The translations under genes and the position numbers were made by a program. Below the pieces are notes generated by a model. It was not told the DNA's origin. It did no database searches and saw nothing but the letters and a program-made list of their open reading frames with translations. A stretch of 64,000 nt of DNA, taken from the NCBI GenBank assembly GCA_013205085.1, contig JABMLH010000001.1:558001-622000 (forward strand). Reading direction: 5' to 3'. Positions 35,143-43,954 of the stretch are shown here, piece by piece; the stretch's first letter is position 1; each line of letters begins with the position of its first letter. Source of the stretch: Microbacteriaceae bacterium VKM Ac-2854. GTDB lineage: Bacteria > Actinomycetota > Actinomycetes > Actinomycetales > Microbacteriaceae.

Positions 35143-35163
35143 ATATGTCAAGACATGACATAT
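35143..35163. promoter_or_regulatory. AT-rich inverted repeat upstream of the secreted protein gene
   Basis: ATATGTCA and TGACATAT are perfect 8-base arms separated by five bases, in an otherwise GC-rich region 65 bases before the gene at 35078. On the minus strand it contains TTGACA, a good -35 box (35146-35151), so a regulator bound here could block the promoter. No convincing -10 was found. Confidence 0.45.
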
Positions 35164-35334
35164 GTTTTTGCAACGTAGCCCACAGCCGGGGGTCGCGCCA
35201 GCCTCAAAACGACAAAGCGCGCTTTTCACGTTCCATGCGTGCGCATGTACTACGATTCGCGCCGAAGCGCGTCGAAGAACCCCACCGGACGAGGGTCGGC
35301 GGGGCGCAGCGTCAGGCGGGCCTGACGTCGAGAC

Positions 35335-36570
35335 TCAGGCGAACGCCTCCACAACGGGCCGGAACTTCATCTTCGTCTCGGCCAGCTCCGCATCGGGGTC
35401 GCTGTCCGCGACGATGCCGCAACCCGCCCAGGCGGTGATCTCACCGCGCGGGTCGACCTGCGCGCAACGCAGCGCGATCGCCCACTCGCCGTCGCCGTTG
35501 GCATCGATCCAGCCGACCGGCCCGGCGTAGCGCCCGCGGTCGAACGGCTCGAGCTCGGCGATCAGACGCACGGCCTCGGCCGTCGGCGTTCCGGCGATGG
35601 CTGCCGTGGGGTGCAGCGCGGCGATCATGTCCAGCGCGGTGGAGCCGTCGTCGAGCGTGCCGGAGACGTCCGTGGCGAGGTGCCAGAGGTTGGGCAGCTT
35701 GAGGGTGAACGGCATCTCGCTCACCGTGAGTTCGGAGACGTGCGGTCGCAGCTCCGCCAGCAGGCTCTGCACCGCGAAGGCGTGCTCGTCCTGGTTCTTG
35801 GGGCTGCTGGCCAGGTCCACCGCCTGGGCGTGGTCGGCGTCCGCGTCCGCCCCGCGCGAGATCGTGCCGGCCAGCACGCGCGCGGAGACCGCTCCGTGGT
35901 TCACGCTGACCAGCGTCTCGGGGCTCGCACCGACGAGTCCGTCGACGGCGAAGGTCCAGCACTCCGGGTAGCCCCGTGCGAGATCCGCGAGCACGCGGCG
36001 CAGATCGGCTCCCTCCGGCAGCCGGCCGTGCAGGTCTCGTGCGACGACGACCTTGTCGAGATCGTGGGCACGGATGTGTCGCACCGCCTCGGCGACGGCT
36101 TCCCGGTAGCCGTCGCGCCCGAGCGCGCCCGGCAGCAGGGAGATCCGGTACTCGGGGCCGAACGGCAGGGGTCGCGGCGCCGGGTCCGTCTGGGCGCCGA
36201 TCCGTGTGAGCCAGTGCCGACCGTCGCGCGAGCCGACGATCAGACGCGGCACGATCAGCACGCTGGTCTGGGTCGAGTCGTCGGCGAAGGCGAAGGTGCC
36301 GAATGCGACGAGCCCGGTGCCGGGCACCCCCACGGGATCGGTGACGACGGCGGCTGCGCTGAGCGCGCGCCACGCCTCGGCCGCGTCGCGCATCCGGTCC
36401 GGTCCGGAGAACTCCAGCCGGAGCGCCTCGCCGTAGCCCGCCAGGCCGGAACCCGTGCGCTGCCAGAGCAGCGGGGTCTGCGGATGAAGGAGGGGGATGA
36501 GCTGCTTCGGGCCGTCGACGGGGGTGGTCTCGACGGCCAGGGGAGGGGCTCCTGCGCCAGTTAGCGTCAC
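35335..36570 (-). CDS. menF: Isochorismate synthase (MenF)
   Basis: A 411-residue chorismate-using enzyme that makes isochorismate, the first dedicated step to menaquinone. Family features lie in the C-terminal 260 residues: LDKVVVARDLHG with the catalytic Lys, GASPETLVSV, ARVLAGTISRG, SPKNQDEHAF, HLATDVSGTL, HPTAAIAGTP and RYAGPVGWID. A siderophore or salicylate role is possible for such enzymes, but the surrounding men genes favour menaquinone. The GTG start at 36570 lies six bases after a -10-like TAGTCT. Confidence 0.93.
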   Translation of the reverse strand: MTLTGAGAPPLAVETTPVDGPKQLIPLLHPQTPLLWQRTGSGLAGYGEALRLEFSGPDRMRDAAEAWRALSAAAVVTDPVGVPGTGLVAFGTFAFADDSTQTSVLIVPRLIVGSRDGRHWLTRIGAQTDPAPRPLPFGPEYRISLLPGALGRDGYREAVAEAVRHIRAHDLDKVVVARDLHGRLPEGADLRRVLADLARGYPECWTFAVDGLVGASPETLVSVNHGAVSARVLAGTISRGADADADHAQAVDLASSPKNQDEHAFAVQSLLAELRPHVSELTVSEMPFTLKLPNLWHLATDVSGTLDDGSTALDMIAALHPTAAIAGTPTAEAVRLIAELEPFDRGRYAGPVGWIDANGDGEWAIALRCAQVDPRGEITAWAGCGIVADSDPDAELAETKMKFRPVVEAFA

Positions 36571-36657
36571 CTGCCCAGACTACGCCCGAGCGGAAAATGA
36601 AGTTTCATGCATTGTAAGTACCCGCACACGGGGGGCATGTGTTATGGTTGACGCCAG

Positions 36658-36709
36658 CTGGGGTTGTGAGTCACGAGGCGGAGTGACAATCAACCCCAGC
36701 CCTTTTTTA
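36658..36709 (+). ncRNA. Candidate small RNA or attenuator hairpin
   Basis: GCTGGGGTTG (36658-36667) pairs with CAACCCCAGC (36692-36701), an inner GTCAC/GTGAC extends the stem, and a run of T follows. This is a complete intrinsic-terminator form, yet no gene ends here. It could terminate a short RNA started near a -10-like TATGGT (36644-36649); no -35 is evident. Confidence 0.4.
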
Positions 36710-36741
36710 GCGCAGCGCGAGCGAAGCGAGTTCTCTGACGG

Positions 36742-36787
36742 TGGTCGAGTAGCCCAAGGCCGCTCGCGGCCGACGCGTATCGAGACC
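36742..36787. repeat. Dispersed GGTCGAGTAGCCC...GTATCGAGACC hairpin repeat
   Basis: The element has ends GGTCGAGTAGCC and GTATCGAGACC and an inner GGCCGC/GCGGCC stem. I know this type as a common intergenic repeat in Microbacteriaceae. A second related fragment with TTCGATACG and CGACAGGCTCAGG lies at 36821-36858. Confidence 0.65.
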
Positions 36788-37048
36788 CATGCACCTACTC
36801 TCGAGATGATGCGCACCGGGTTCGATACGTTCGGCCGGATTCCCTTCGACAGGCTCAGGACAAGTCGACGGGCTCAATCACCGCGGGGACCGGCTGCGCC
36901 CGCTGTGCTTTACGTCTCTCGTTTTGTCGTTCGTAGCGCTACGTCTCTCGTTCCGTCTGTCGTCGCCTTCTCGTCTCTTCTGCACGTCCTCCCGTCCCCG
37001 GGCCGATCCACAGCCGCGCCCTCCGCCCTCCGCATAGACTTGACGACC

Positions 37049-37765
37049 GTGACCAAGGCAGACCTCACCAAGCGGCCCGAGCACGTCGCCGCCATGTTCG
37101 ACACGGTGGCGCCGGCCTACGACACGACCAACACGGTCCTGTCCGTCGGCAACGACCTGCTCTGGCGCATCGCCACCACGCGCGCCGTCAATCCGCGCCC
37201 GGGTGAGCGCATCCTCGACATGGCCGCCGGCACCGGCACTTCCTCCGCATCCCTCGCGAAGTCGGGCGCGCACATCGTCGCCGCCGATTTCTCGGCCGGG
37301 ATGATCGAGGTCGGCAAGAAGCGCCAGGCCGGCAACGACCGCATCGAGTTCGTCCAGGCCGACGCGACCGACATGCCGTTCGACAGCGACTCCTTCGACG
37401 CCGCCACCATCTCCTTCGGGCTGCGCAACGTCGTCGAGCCCAAGAAGGCGCTCGCGGAGTTCTACCGCGTCATCAAGCCCGGCGGTCGCCTCGTGATCTG
37501 CGAGTTCGCGACGCCTCCGATCAAGCCGATCGCGAAGGCCTACGACTTCTACCTCGCGCAGGTGATGCCGCGCCTGGTGAAGCTCGCCTCCTCGAACGAT
37601 CCGGCCTACGACTACCTGGTCGATTCCATCCGCGACTGGCCGGCCCAGCCGGTGCTCTCGCGGTGGCTGCGCGAGGCGGGCTTCGCTCGCGTCGCCCACC
37701 GCGACCTCACCGCCGGTATCGTGGCTCTGCACCGCGGGATCAAGCCGATCCGCGACGAACGGTGA
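37049..37765 (+). CDS. menG: Demethylmenaquinone methyltransferase (MenG/UbiE)
   Basis: A 238-residue SAM-dependent methyltransferase for the last step of menaquinone synthesis. Features: FDTVAPAYDTTN near the start, the SAM loop DMAAGTGTSS (about 56-65), and the family motifs ATISFGLRNV and EFYRVIKPGGRLVICEFATP. The GTG at 37049 follows a -10-like TAGACT by eight bases, which sets the start over the long open frame upstream. The polyprenyl synthase gene follows by 52 bases. Confidence 0.94.
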   Translation: MTKADLTKRPEHVAAMFDTVAPAYDTTNTVLSVGNDLLWRIATTRAVNPRPGERILDMAAGTGTSSASLAKSGAHIVAADFSAGMIEVGKKRQAGNDRIEFVQADATDMPFDSDSFDAATISFGLRNVVEPKKALAEFYRVIKPGGRLVICEFATPPIKPIAKAYDFYLAQVMPRLVKLASSNDPAYDYLVDSIRDWPAQPVLSRWLREAGFARVAHRDLTAGIVALHRGIKPIRDER

Positions 37766-37817
37766 GCTCGATCGATGGGCTCCGCCGCCGTCGCGTGCGT
37801 CGAAGTCAGGATGTGAA

Positions 37818-38906
37818 GTGAACGCCAGTGTGCCCGTCGCCCGCCGGAGCCCGTCGCTGACCTCGCAACTCGGGCTGTCCGAGAAGATCTTCGCCACCTC
37901 AGAAGACCGCGCGCTCGCCCGCGCGATCGACGACGGCCTCGAGCGCGTCGAGGAGGGCCTGGTCTCGCAGGTGTCCTTCGCGGATGCCGTCGCCGACGTG
38001 TCCACCCGCTACCTGATGGAGGCGGGCGGCAAGCGCGTGCGCCCCATGCTCACCCTGCTCGCGGCGCAGCTCGGCTCCGGCAACAACCGCGAGGTGCTGC
38101 TCGGCGCTCAGGCGATCGAGATCACCCACCTCGCCTCTCTCTATCACGATGACGTGATGGACGAGGCGGAGAAGCGTCGCGGTGTGCCCTCGGCGCAGAC
38201 GGTGTGGGGCAACAACGTCGCCATCCTCACCGGCGACCTGCTCTTCGCCCGCGCGAACCAGCTGATGGCCGAGCTCGGCGAGCGCGCCATCCGCCTGCAG
38301 GCCGACACCTTCGAGCGCCTGGTGCTCGGGCAGCTGCACGAGACGGTCGGCCCGCAGGAGGGTGACGACCCGATCGAGCACTACATCAACGTCCTCGCCG
38401 ACAAGACCGGTTCGCTGATCGCCGCCGCTGCCCGCACCGGCGTTGTGTTCTCCGGCGCTCCCGCCGAGTACGAGGAGGCGGTGCGCGTCTTCGGTGAGAA
38501 GGTAGGCGTCGCCTTCCAGATCGTGGACGACGTGATCGACCTCTCGCCGCAGCCGGAGGAGACGGGCAAGAACCCGGGCACCGACATCCGCGCCGGCGTC
38601 GCCACGCTGCCGGTGCTGCGCCTGCGCGAGCGCGCCGCGAGCGACCCCGCCTCCGCCGCCCTGCTCGCGCGACTCGAGAGCTACATGCGCCGCAGCGCCG
38701 ACCGACTCGACCACACCGCGGAGCAGGACGCCGACATCAGCGCAGCGATCACCGAGCTGCGCGAACATGAGGTGACCCGCGCGACGATGGACGAGGCGCG
38801 CCGCTGGGCCGACGAGGCCGTCGCCGCGCTGGACGTGCTGCCCAAGGGCGCGGTGCGCAAGGCGCTGGTGCGCTTCGCCGGCACGATCGTCGACCGCAAC
38901 AACTAG
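37818..38906 (+). CDS. Long-chain polyprenyl diphosphate synthase
   Basis: A 362-residue trans-prenyltransferase. The first Asp-rich motif is LYHDDVMDEAEKRRG (about 112-126) and the second VDDVIDL (about 238-244). Small residues before the first motif (ITHLASLYHDD) leave room for a long product, and the men neighbourhood suggests it makes the menaquinone side chain (heptaprenyl-type or longer). It starts with GTG after AGGATGTGAA. Confidence 0.92.
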   Translation: MNASVPVARRSPSLTSQLGLSEKIFATSEDRALARAIDDGLERVEEGLVSQVSFADAVADVSTRYLMEAGGKRVRPMLTLLAAQLGSGNNREVLLGAQAIEITHLASLYHDDVMDEAEKRRGVPSAQTVWGNNVAILTGDLLFARANQLMAELGERAIRLQADTFERLVLGQLHETVGPQEGDDPIEHYINVLADKTGSLIAAAARTGVVFSGAPAEYEEAVRVFGEKVGVAFQIVDDVIDLSPQPEETGKNPGTDIRAGVATLPVLRLRERAASDPASAALLARLESYMRRSADRLDHTAEQDADISAAITELREHEVTRATMDEARRWADEAVAALDVLPKGAVRKALVRFAGTIVDRNN

Positions 38907-38965
38907 AACCGCCGCGGCACGAGCCGCTGGAGATGAGTCCGGGCCTGCCCGGCAGGAGGAACGCA

Positions 38966-40327
38966 ATGACCAAGCTCAGGCTGGCCATCGTCGGAGCCGG
39001 TCCCGCGGGGATCTACGCCGCCGACCTCATGATCAAGGCCGAGAAGAAGTACGACGTCTCGATCGACCTCTTCGAACACCTCCCCGCCCCGTACGGCCTG
39101 GTGCGCTACGGCGTCGCCCCCGACCATCCGCGGATCAAGGGCATCATCACCGCGCTGCGCGAGGTGCTCGACCGCGGCGACATCCGCATCTTCGGCAACG
39201 TCCGCTTCGGCACCGATATCACGCTGGATGACCTGAAGCAGCACTACAACGCCGTGATCTTCTCCACGGGAGCGATCGCCGACGCCCCGTTGAACATCCC
39301 GGGTATCGATCTCGAGGGCTCCTACGGTGCCGCCGACTTCGTCTCGTGGTTCGACGGCCACCCGGATGTGCCGCGCACCTGGCCGCTGACCGCGGAGTCG
39401 GTCGCGGTGATCGGCAACGGCAACGTCGCGCTCGACGTGGCGCGGATGCTCGCGAAGCACGCCGACGACCTGCTGCCGACCGAGGTACCGGACAACGTCT
39501 ACCAGGGCCTCAAGGCCTCGCCGGTCACGGACGTGCACGTCTTCGGACGCCGCGGCCCCGCCCAGGTGAAGTTCACCCCGCTGGAGCTGCGCGAGCTCGG
39601 CGAGGTGCGCGACGTCGACATGATCGTCGCAGACGAGGACTTCGAGCTGGACGCCGCCTCGCAGGCCGCGATCGAGACGAACAAGCAGGTCATGGTGATC
39701 AACCGGGTGCTGAACCAGTGGCGTTCGCGCGCGGTCGGCCAGGCATCGCGCCGGCTGCACCTGCACTTCTACGCCAAGCCGCTGGAACTCGTCGACGACG
39801 GCTCCGGGCGCGTCTCGGCCATCCGCTACGAGCGCACCGCGCCGGATGGCGAGGGCGGCGTGAAGGGCACCGGCGAGATCCGCGAGATCCCGATTCAGGC
39901 CGCCTACCGCGCGGTCGGCTACTTCGGCTCGCCGCTCGATGGTGTGCCCTTCGACGCCAAGCGCGGTGTGATCCCGAACCGCGAGGGCCAGGTGATCGAC
40001 GACGACGACCAGCAGGTGCACGGCGTCTACGCCACGGGCTGGATCAAGCGCGGCCCGGTCGGCCTGATCGGCCACACCAAGTCGGATGCGATGGAGACCG
40101 TCGCGCATGTGCTGAACGACCAGGCTTCGTGGTGGACGCCCGCGCATCCGGAGGAGTCGGCGATCGTCGAGCTGCTCGAGTCGCGGGGCATCGCCTACAC
40201 CGACCTCGACGGCTGGCACCGCCTCGACGAGCACGAGCTGGCGCTGGGCGCCGCGGCGCCGACGGAGCGCGTCCGCGTCAAGGTCGTGCCGCGCGACGAC
40301 ATGATCGCGATCTCCCGCGCGGAGTAA
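38966..40327 (+). CDS. fprA: Ferredoxin-NADP reductase FprA (adrenodoxin reductase type)
   Basis: A 453-residue flavoprotein that exchanges electrons between NADPH and ferredoxin. The FAD-binding AIVGAGPAGIYAAD is at about 6-19, PYGLVRYGVAPDHP at about 45-58, the NADP loop VIGNGNVALDVARM at about 151-164, and VFGRRGPAQVKFT and ATGWIKRGPVGLIGHTKSDA are characteristic. AGGAGGAACGCA precedes the ATG at 38966. It may serve cytochrome P450 or other ferredoxin-dependent enzymes. Confidence 0.94.
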   Translation: MTKLRLAIVGAGPAGIYAADLMIKAEKKYDVSIDLFEHLPAPYGLVRYGVAPDHPRIKGIITALREVLDRGDIRIFGNVRFGTDITLDDLKQHYNAVIFSTGAIADAPLNIPGIDLEGSYGAADFVSWFDGHPDVPRTWPLTAESVAVIGNGNVALDVARMLAKHADDLLPTEVPDNVYQGLKASPVTDVHVFGRRGPAQVKFTPLELRELGEVRDVDMIVADEDFELDAASQAAIETNKQVMVINRVLNQWRSRAVGQASRRLHLHFYAKPLELVDDGSGRVSAIRYERTAPDGEGGVKGTGEIREIPIQAAYRAVGYFGSPLDGVPFDAKRGVIPNREGQVIDDDDQQVHGVYATGWIKRGPVGLIGHTKSDAMETVAHVLNDQASWWTPAHPEESAIVELLESRGIAYTDLDGWHRLDEHELALGAAAPTERVRVKVVPRDDMIAISRAE

Positions 40328-40429
40328 GCCCGCAGAAAGCCCCCTGGTTGAGCGTGCCGAACCTCCCGCTTTGCAGGTGGCTGAGTCGGCCTGTGCCAGT
40401 TCGACGCACGGATGGGAGTGATCTCGGCA

Positions 40430-40505
40430 GGCTCGATCAGCGGCAGGGCGGGCTCGATCAGCCGGAGGGGCGGCTCGATCAGTCGGGGGAGGTCGGCTGG
40501 ATCGG
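40430..40505. repeat. 21-base minisatellite with GGCTCGATCAG core
   Basis: GGCTCGATCAG starts at 40430, 40451 and 40472, exactly 21 bases apart, with a decayed fourth copy (GGCTGGATCGG) at 40495. Confidence 0.8.
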
Positions 40506-40533
40506 CGGAGAGGGCGGGTTCGACGGGGTCGTG

Positions 40534-40566
40534 CCCGCACCCTGCAGACTGACGTCAGGGTGCGGG
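40534..40566. terminator. Hairpin between fprA and the HAD gene
   Basis: CCCGCACCCTG (40534-40544) is complementary to CAGGGTGCGGG (40556-40566) with an 11-base loop. It lies between convergent genes; no T-run follows. Confidence 0.5.
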
Positions 40567-40667
40567 GTGTCGGCTGAGTCGCGACCCGCCGGCCGTGGAG
40601 TAGGAACGGGCCTGATCAAGCGCGGCCCGGTCCTCGGCCTCGGTGCCTGGTCCCGCCGGCCCGCGGG

Positions 40668-41327
40668 TCAACCGCGGGCGAGCGCGATCAGTCGACGCAC
40701 CGGCAGCGCGTCGATGCGGGGGAGGATGACTGGAGCGCCGCTGAGGTCCATTCGCTCGGTGACGGCGTTTGGCACGGCGACGCAGAGGAGGCCGGCGGCG
40801 GTGGCGGCGGCGATCCCGGGTGGGCTGTCCTCGAAGACCAGGACGCGATCCGCTGTGGTGTCCAGGGTCCGCATCGCGTGCAAGTAGGCGTCCGGCTGCG
40901 GTTTCTTCGCCAGTTCCGGCGACTTCGTGACCACGATCTCGAAGAGATCGGGATCGATGCCCGTGTGCTCGAGCATCGCGTCGACCCACCAGTCGGGTGC
41001 GTTCGAGACGATCGCGAGCCGGACGCCGGCGGCCGCCGCGGCGGCGAGGTGCCCCGGCACACCGGGGCGAGCGACCAGCAGCTCGTCGCGCCGTCGGATG
41101 CGCTCGGCCTCGAGCCGCCGCCAATCGGGCGCTGAACCGTGCGCGTTCTCGAAGGCGGCCGTCGGCATGACCGGCCCCCGGCTCGCACCGATCTCGGCCA
41201 GCCAGTGATCGAGGTCCAGCTCGTAGCCGTGTTCGGCGTAGAGCTCCTGCCAGGAGATCAGGCCGGCCGTCTCGCTGTCGATCAGAAGACCGTCGAAGTC
41301 GTAGAGGAAGCACACCGCTTCGCTCAC
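40668..41327 (-). CDS. HAD-superfamily phosphatase
   Basis: A 219-residue phosphatase of the beta-phosphoglucomutase/sugar-phosphatase type. HAD motifs: DFDGLLIDSE (I, residues 10-19), IVSNAPDW (II), KKPQPDAYL (III) and VFEDSPPGIAAA (IV), with a helical cap between I and II. It is the last gene of the leftward operon and overlaps the alcohol dehydrogenase gene by four bases (ATGA). In the proposed pathway it could remove the phosphate added by the ThiD-like kinase or strip a phosphorylated intermediate; this is inference. Confidence 0.88.
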   Translation of the reverse strand: MSEAVCFLYDFDGLLIDSETAGLISWQELYAEHGYELDLDHWLAEIGASRGPVMPTAAFENAHGSAPDWRRLEAERIRRRDELLVARPGVPGHLAAAAAAGVRLAIVSNAPDWWVDAMLEHTGIDPDLFEIVVTKSPELAKKPQPDAYLHAMRTLDTTADRVLVFEDSPPGIAAATAAGLLCVAVPNAVTERMDLSGAPVILPRIDALPVRRLIALARG

Positions 41328-42355
41328 GGCACCACCACCATCCTGCCGATGACCCGGGCGTCGCGGATGGCGGCGAGAGCCTGCGCCAGCTCGTTCAGGT
41401 CGACTGTCTGGTGCACCAGCGGACGCAGCCGACCGGCCGCCGCCAGTTCGAGCGCGCGTCGCGCGTCCGACCGGGTGGCTCCCACCGAGCCGCGCAGGCG
41501 CAACTCCCGCGTGATAACCGCATTGAGATCGATTTCGGCTCGCTCTCCGGTGTAGCCGACGAGGACAATCGTGCCGGCTCGACGAACGAGGCCGATCGCG
41601 AGCATGGGCGTCGTCGTCCCGCCGACGGCGTCCACTACGACATCCGCCGCCTCGCCGCCCATGGCGGCTCGAATCCTCTCCGCGGCCTCAGGGTCATCCG
41701 GGTGCACGGTTACAACGACGCCGGACTTCTCGGCGGCCGCGCGCGCCGCCTCCCGCGGCTCCACAACCGCCACCGTCGCGCCGAGCGCAAGGGCCACCTG
41801 AGCGCACGACAATCCGATTCCGCCCGCTCCGATGATCACGACACGCGACCCGGACCCGACGTGTCCGATCGATTCGATCACGTGAACGCCGGTCGTGCCC
41901 GAACACCCGATCGTCGCGGCCTCCGCGTCGGAACAGCCCGGCGGTACCGGAACCAGACAGCGCGAAGGAATCGCGAGGTACTCGCAGTAGCCGCCGTCGG
42001 TATCGAAGCCCCATTTCGCGCGCAGCTCCGGGCAGAGGTTCTCCTGGTCGGAGCGGCACCAGCGGCAGGCCCCACAGCCGTCGTAGTAGTACACCATCAC
42101 GCGGTCGCCGACCTGCCACCGGTCGGGCACTCCGCCGCCGACCCGCGCGACGACGCCGGCGATCTCGTGCCCGAGCACCAGTGGGACAGGCGTCGGCGTC
42201 GGCACCCCGTCGATCAGATGAAGATCGGTGTGGCAGACCCCCGCCGCTCGGACGTGCACGAGGACCGACCCGTCGGGGACCTCCGGAATCGGACGATGCT
42301 CCACGATCGGATACCGGCCGTTCTCCCGCAGGACGGCCGCTCGCATCGTCTTCAC
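41324..42355 (-). CDS. Zinc-dependent alcohol dehydrogenase
   Basis: A 343-residue medium-chain dehydrogenase. The catalytic zinc ligands are in AAGVCHTDLHL and LGHEIAG; the structural zinc is bound by the four Cys of DGCGACRWCRSDQENLC; the Rossmann loop is GAGGIGLSCAQVA near residue 175. It oxidises alcohols or reduces aldehydes. The GTG at 42355 overlaps the TenA-like stop by four bases and gives MKTMRAAVL; an ATG nine bases later is an alternative. In context it could convert a hydroxymethyl group on a pyrimidine ring to an aldehyde. Confidence 0.9.
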   Translation of the reverse strand: MKTMRAAVLRENGRYPIVEHRPIPEVPDGSVLVHVRAAGVCHTDLHLIDGVPTPTPVPLVLGHEIAGVVARVGGGVPDRWQVGDRVMVYYYDGCGACRWCRSDQENLCPELRAKWGFDTDGGYCEYLAIPSRCLVPVPPGCSDAEAATIGCSGTTGVHVIESIGHVGSGSRVVIIGAGGIGLSCAQVALALGATVAVVEPREAARAAAEKSGVVVTVHPDDPEAAERIRAAMGGEAADVVVDAVGGTTTPMLAIGLVRRAGTIVLVGYTGERAEIDLNAVITRELRLRGSVGATRSDARRALELAAAGRLRPLVHQTVDLNELAQALAAIRDARVIGRMVVVP

Positions 42356-43056
42356 GACGCCACCTCCGCCCGCTCGCGCGACCCCGGCCAGGCATGATCG
42401 AGGGAGTAGGCGGCGTCGAACACGTCGATCTGATGCTGGATGCTGCGCAGGTACAGCAGCTGCATCCGCCGGCGCCCGGCGCCGTCCGTCCGTGCGGCCT
42501 CCGCCTCCATCATCGCCGCGTGCACCTGCGCCATCCGGTGTACGGCTCGAAGGACGTAAATGTCGGCCCATTGACGGAACGCAGCGGGGCCAGGGACCTC
42601 GACCTCGCGGAACCGATTACCGATCACCTGGGTGAACATCGCGCACGGGAGCAGGGCGGAGGCGATGTCGCCGATCCCGCCCTCCAACGCGGTCCTGACG
42701 AGGTGGTTCGCGTACGCCTCCCTCGCGGGGATGTAGGCCCCCGGCCCGATCTCGAGCGGTTGCGTGTAGCCGAGCTGGCGGAGCAGGTCTTGTTTCGTGT
42801 CGATCTCGCCCAACACCCAGACGTCGTCGAGAACCGTAGTGGCCGCTTTGGACCACTCGGAACCGGTCGGCGCCTTCGCGACACCGAGCGCGAGGCAGCG
42901 GTGCAGATCGGAGATGTACGGCGCGTCGTTGACCTGGAACGACACGAATTGCTCGACGGTCAGCGTGCCGTCCGCCATCGCCTCGATCCAGGGATGGTGC
43001 CGATAGGCTTCCCACTCATCGCGCGCGGCCTCGTGGCAGTCTTCAACGAACGTCAT
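42352..43056 (-). CDS. TenA/THI-4 family protein
   Basis: A 234-residue all-helical protein. HHPWIEAMADGTLTVEQFVSFQVND and YISDLHRCLALGVAKAP match the TenA fold, and LLPCAMFTQVIG keeps the Cys that acts in TenA aminopyrimidine hydrolases (thiaminase II). The C-terminal catalytic Glu region is less clear (HQIDVFDAAYSLDHAWP). TenA enzymes hydrolyse thiamin breakdown products to hydroxymethylpyrimidine, so its presence beside a ThiD-like kinase points to a hydroxymethylpyrimidine substrate. AAGGAG precedes the ATG at 43056. The stop overlaps the next gene. Confidence 0.85.
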   Translation of the reverse strand: MTFVEDCHEAARDEWEAYRHHPWIEAMADGTLTVEQFVSFQVNDAPYISDLHRCLALGVAKAPTGSEWSKAATTVLDDVWVLGEIDTKQDLLRQLGYTQPLEIGPGAYIPAREAYANHLVRTALEGGIGDIASALLPCAMFTQVIGNRFREVEVPGPAAFRQWADIYVLRAVHRMAQVHAAMMEAEAARTDGAGRRRMQLLYLRSIQHQIDVFDAAYSLDHAWPGSRERAEVAS

Positions 43057-43069
43057 CGCTGGATCTCCT

Positions 43070-43954
43070 TCATTCCGGTCGGGATTCGATGGTTCGGGTG
43101 GTCGGGCCGGCCCGGTCGAGGGCCCGGTCGGCGGCGCGGCGCAGCGCGCGTCGAGCGAGCACCTCGAGCGCGTGCCGACGGTAACCGGCGGTCGCGTGGG
43201 CGTCATCGCAGGTGCGGATCGGGGTCACGGCGAGGTGCGCCGCTCGGGCGATGTCGGCGTCGGACAGGCGGGATCCGACGAGATCCGTTGCCTCCATCCG
43301 CTTCGGCTCGTGCCCCGCGGTGGCGAAACCCAGCCGCGCTCGAACGCAACGACCATCGGGATCCGTCTCGACGAGCGCGCACGCGAAGGCGATGTGGCGG
43401 CCGATCGAGCTGCCACCCGACCGCTCGAACGCCGTGCCGGATGAGGACGGACAACTCAACCGCACCGAGGTGATCAGCTCGTGGGCCGAACACGATCGAC
43501 GCCCGTACAGGTCGACCCCGTCGACGACGCGGGCCCAGGTGGAGGTCTCCAATCGCACTCGGGTATCGAGGCAGGCGACGACGGCGGCCCATTGCAAGTG
43601 CGGCGCGGCGACGGCCAACGCGCCACCGATCGTGGCGCGCTGACGGATCAACGGCGTCCCCATGGTGTGCAGCGCCTCCGCGAGGCCGAGCAACGGAGGG
43701 ACCGCGGCGGCGGCGCGCAGCACGGCCGCCAGACTCGACATGGCCCCGATGTCGAGCGTGACCGTGGCGGCTTGCTCGGAGGCATCGATGCCGCGGAGCT
43801 CGGAGATCGCGGAGAGGTCGACGACCGCGGTGGCCTGCATCCCCTCGTGCAGTTGCGGTACCAGGGTCGCTCCGCCGGCGAGGGCCACGGATGCGACCTC
43901 GGCGAGCAAGGCGAGCGCGGACGATACGCTGTCCGGCCGGAGGTACGCGGTCAC
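43070..43954 (-). CDS. FAD-binding subunit of a molybdenum hydroxylase (CoxM/CutM type)
   Basis: A 294-residue protein that carries FAD and passes electrons away from the molybdenum subunit. The first FAD loop is ALAGGATLVPQL (about 25-36) and the second is TMGTPLIRQRATIGGALAVA; the C-terminal CO-dehydrogenase-flavoprotein domain includes LGFATAGHEPKRME. Its GTG start overlaps the MFS stop by four bases. Its partner with [2Fe-2S] and molybdopterin domains is on the divergent operon at 45504, which is unusual. Confidence 0.88.
   Translation of the reverse strand: MTAYLRPDSVSSALALLAEVASVALAGGATLVPQLHEGMQATAVVDLSAISELRGIDASEQAATVTLDIGAMSSLAAVLRAAAAVPPLLGLAEALHTMGTPLIRQRATIGGALAVAAPHLQWAAVVACLDTRVRLETSTWARVVDGVDLYGRRSCSAHELITSVRLSCPSSSGTAFERSGGSSIGRHIAFACALVETDPDGRCVRARLGFATAGHEPKRMEATDLVGSRLSDADIARAAHLAVTPIRTCDDAHATAGYRRHALEVLARRALRRAADRALDRAGPTTRTIESRPE

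Larger units (their letters stand above)
36571..37048. other. Intergenic region between menF and menG
   Basis: 478 bases without a gene between divergent transcription units. It holds the strong T-tailed hairpin at 36658-36709, a dispersed hairpin repeat at 36742-36787, TTCGACAGGCTCAGG-like repeat sequence near 36844-36858 and the menG promoter (TAGACT, 37035-37040). No coding frame looks real. Confidence 0.7.
40328..40667. other. Intergenic region at the left edge of the pyrimidine cluster
   Basis: 340 bases without a gene, between convergent fprA and the HAD gene. It contains a 21-base minisatellite (40430-40505) and a hairpin (40534-40566). It marks the boundary between core genes and the accessory cluster. 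Confidence 0.7.

Noticed and set aside
36497-37048. Long N-terminal extension of MenG
   Set aside because: The extension crosses repeats and a terminator-like hairpin and has no ribosome-binding site; the GTG at 37049 has a -10 box in front and matches the family start.
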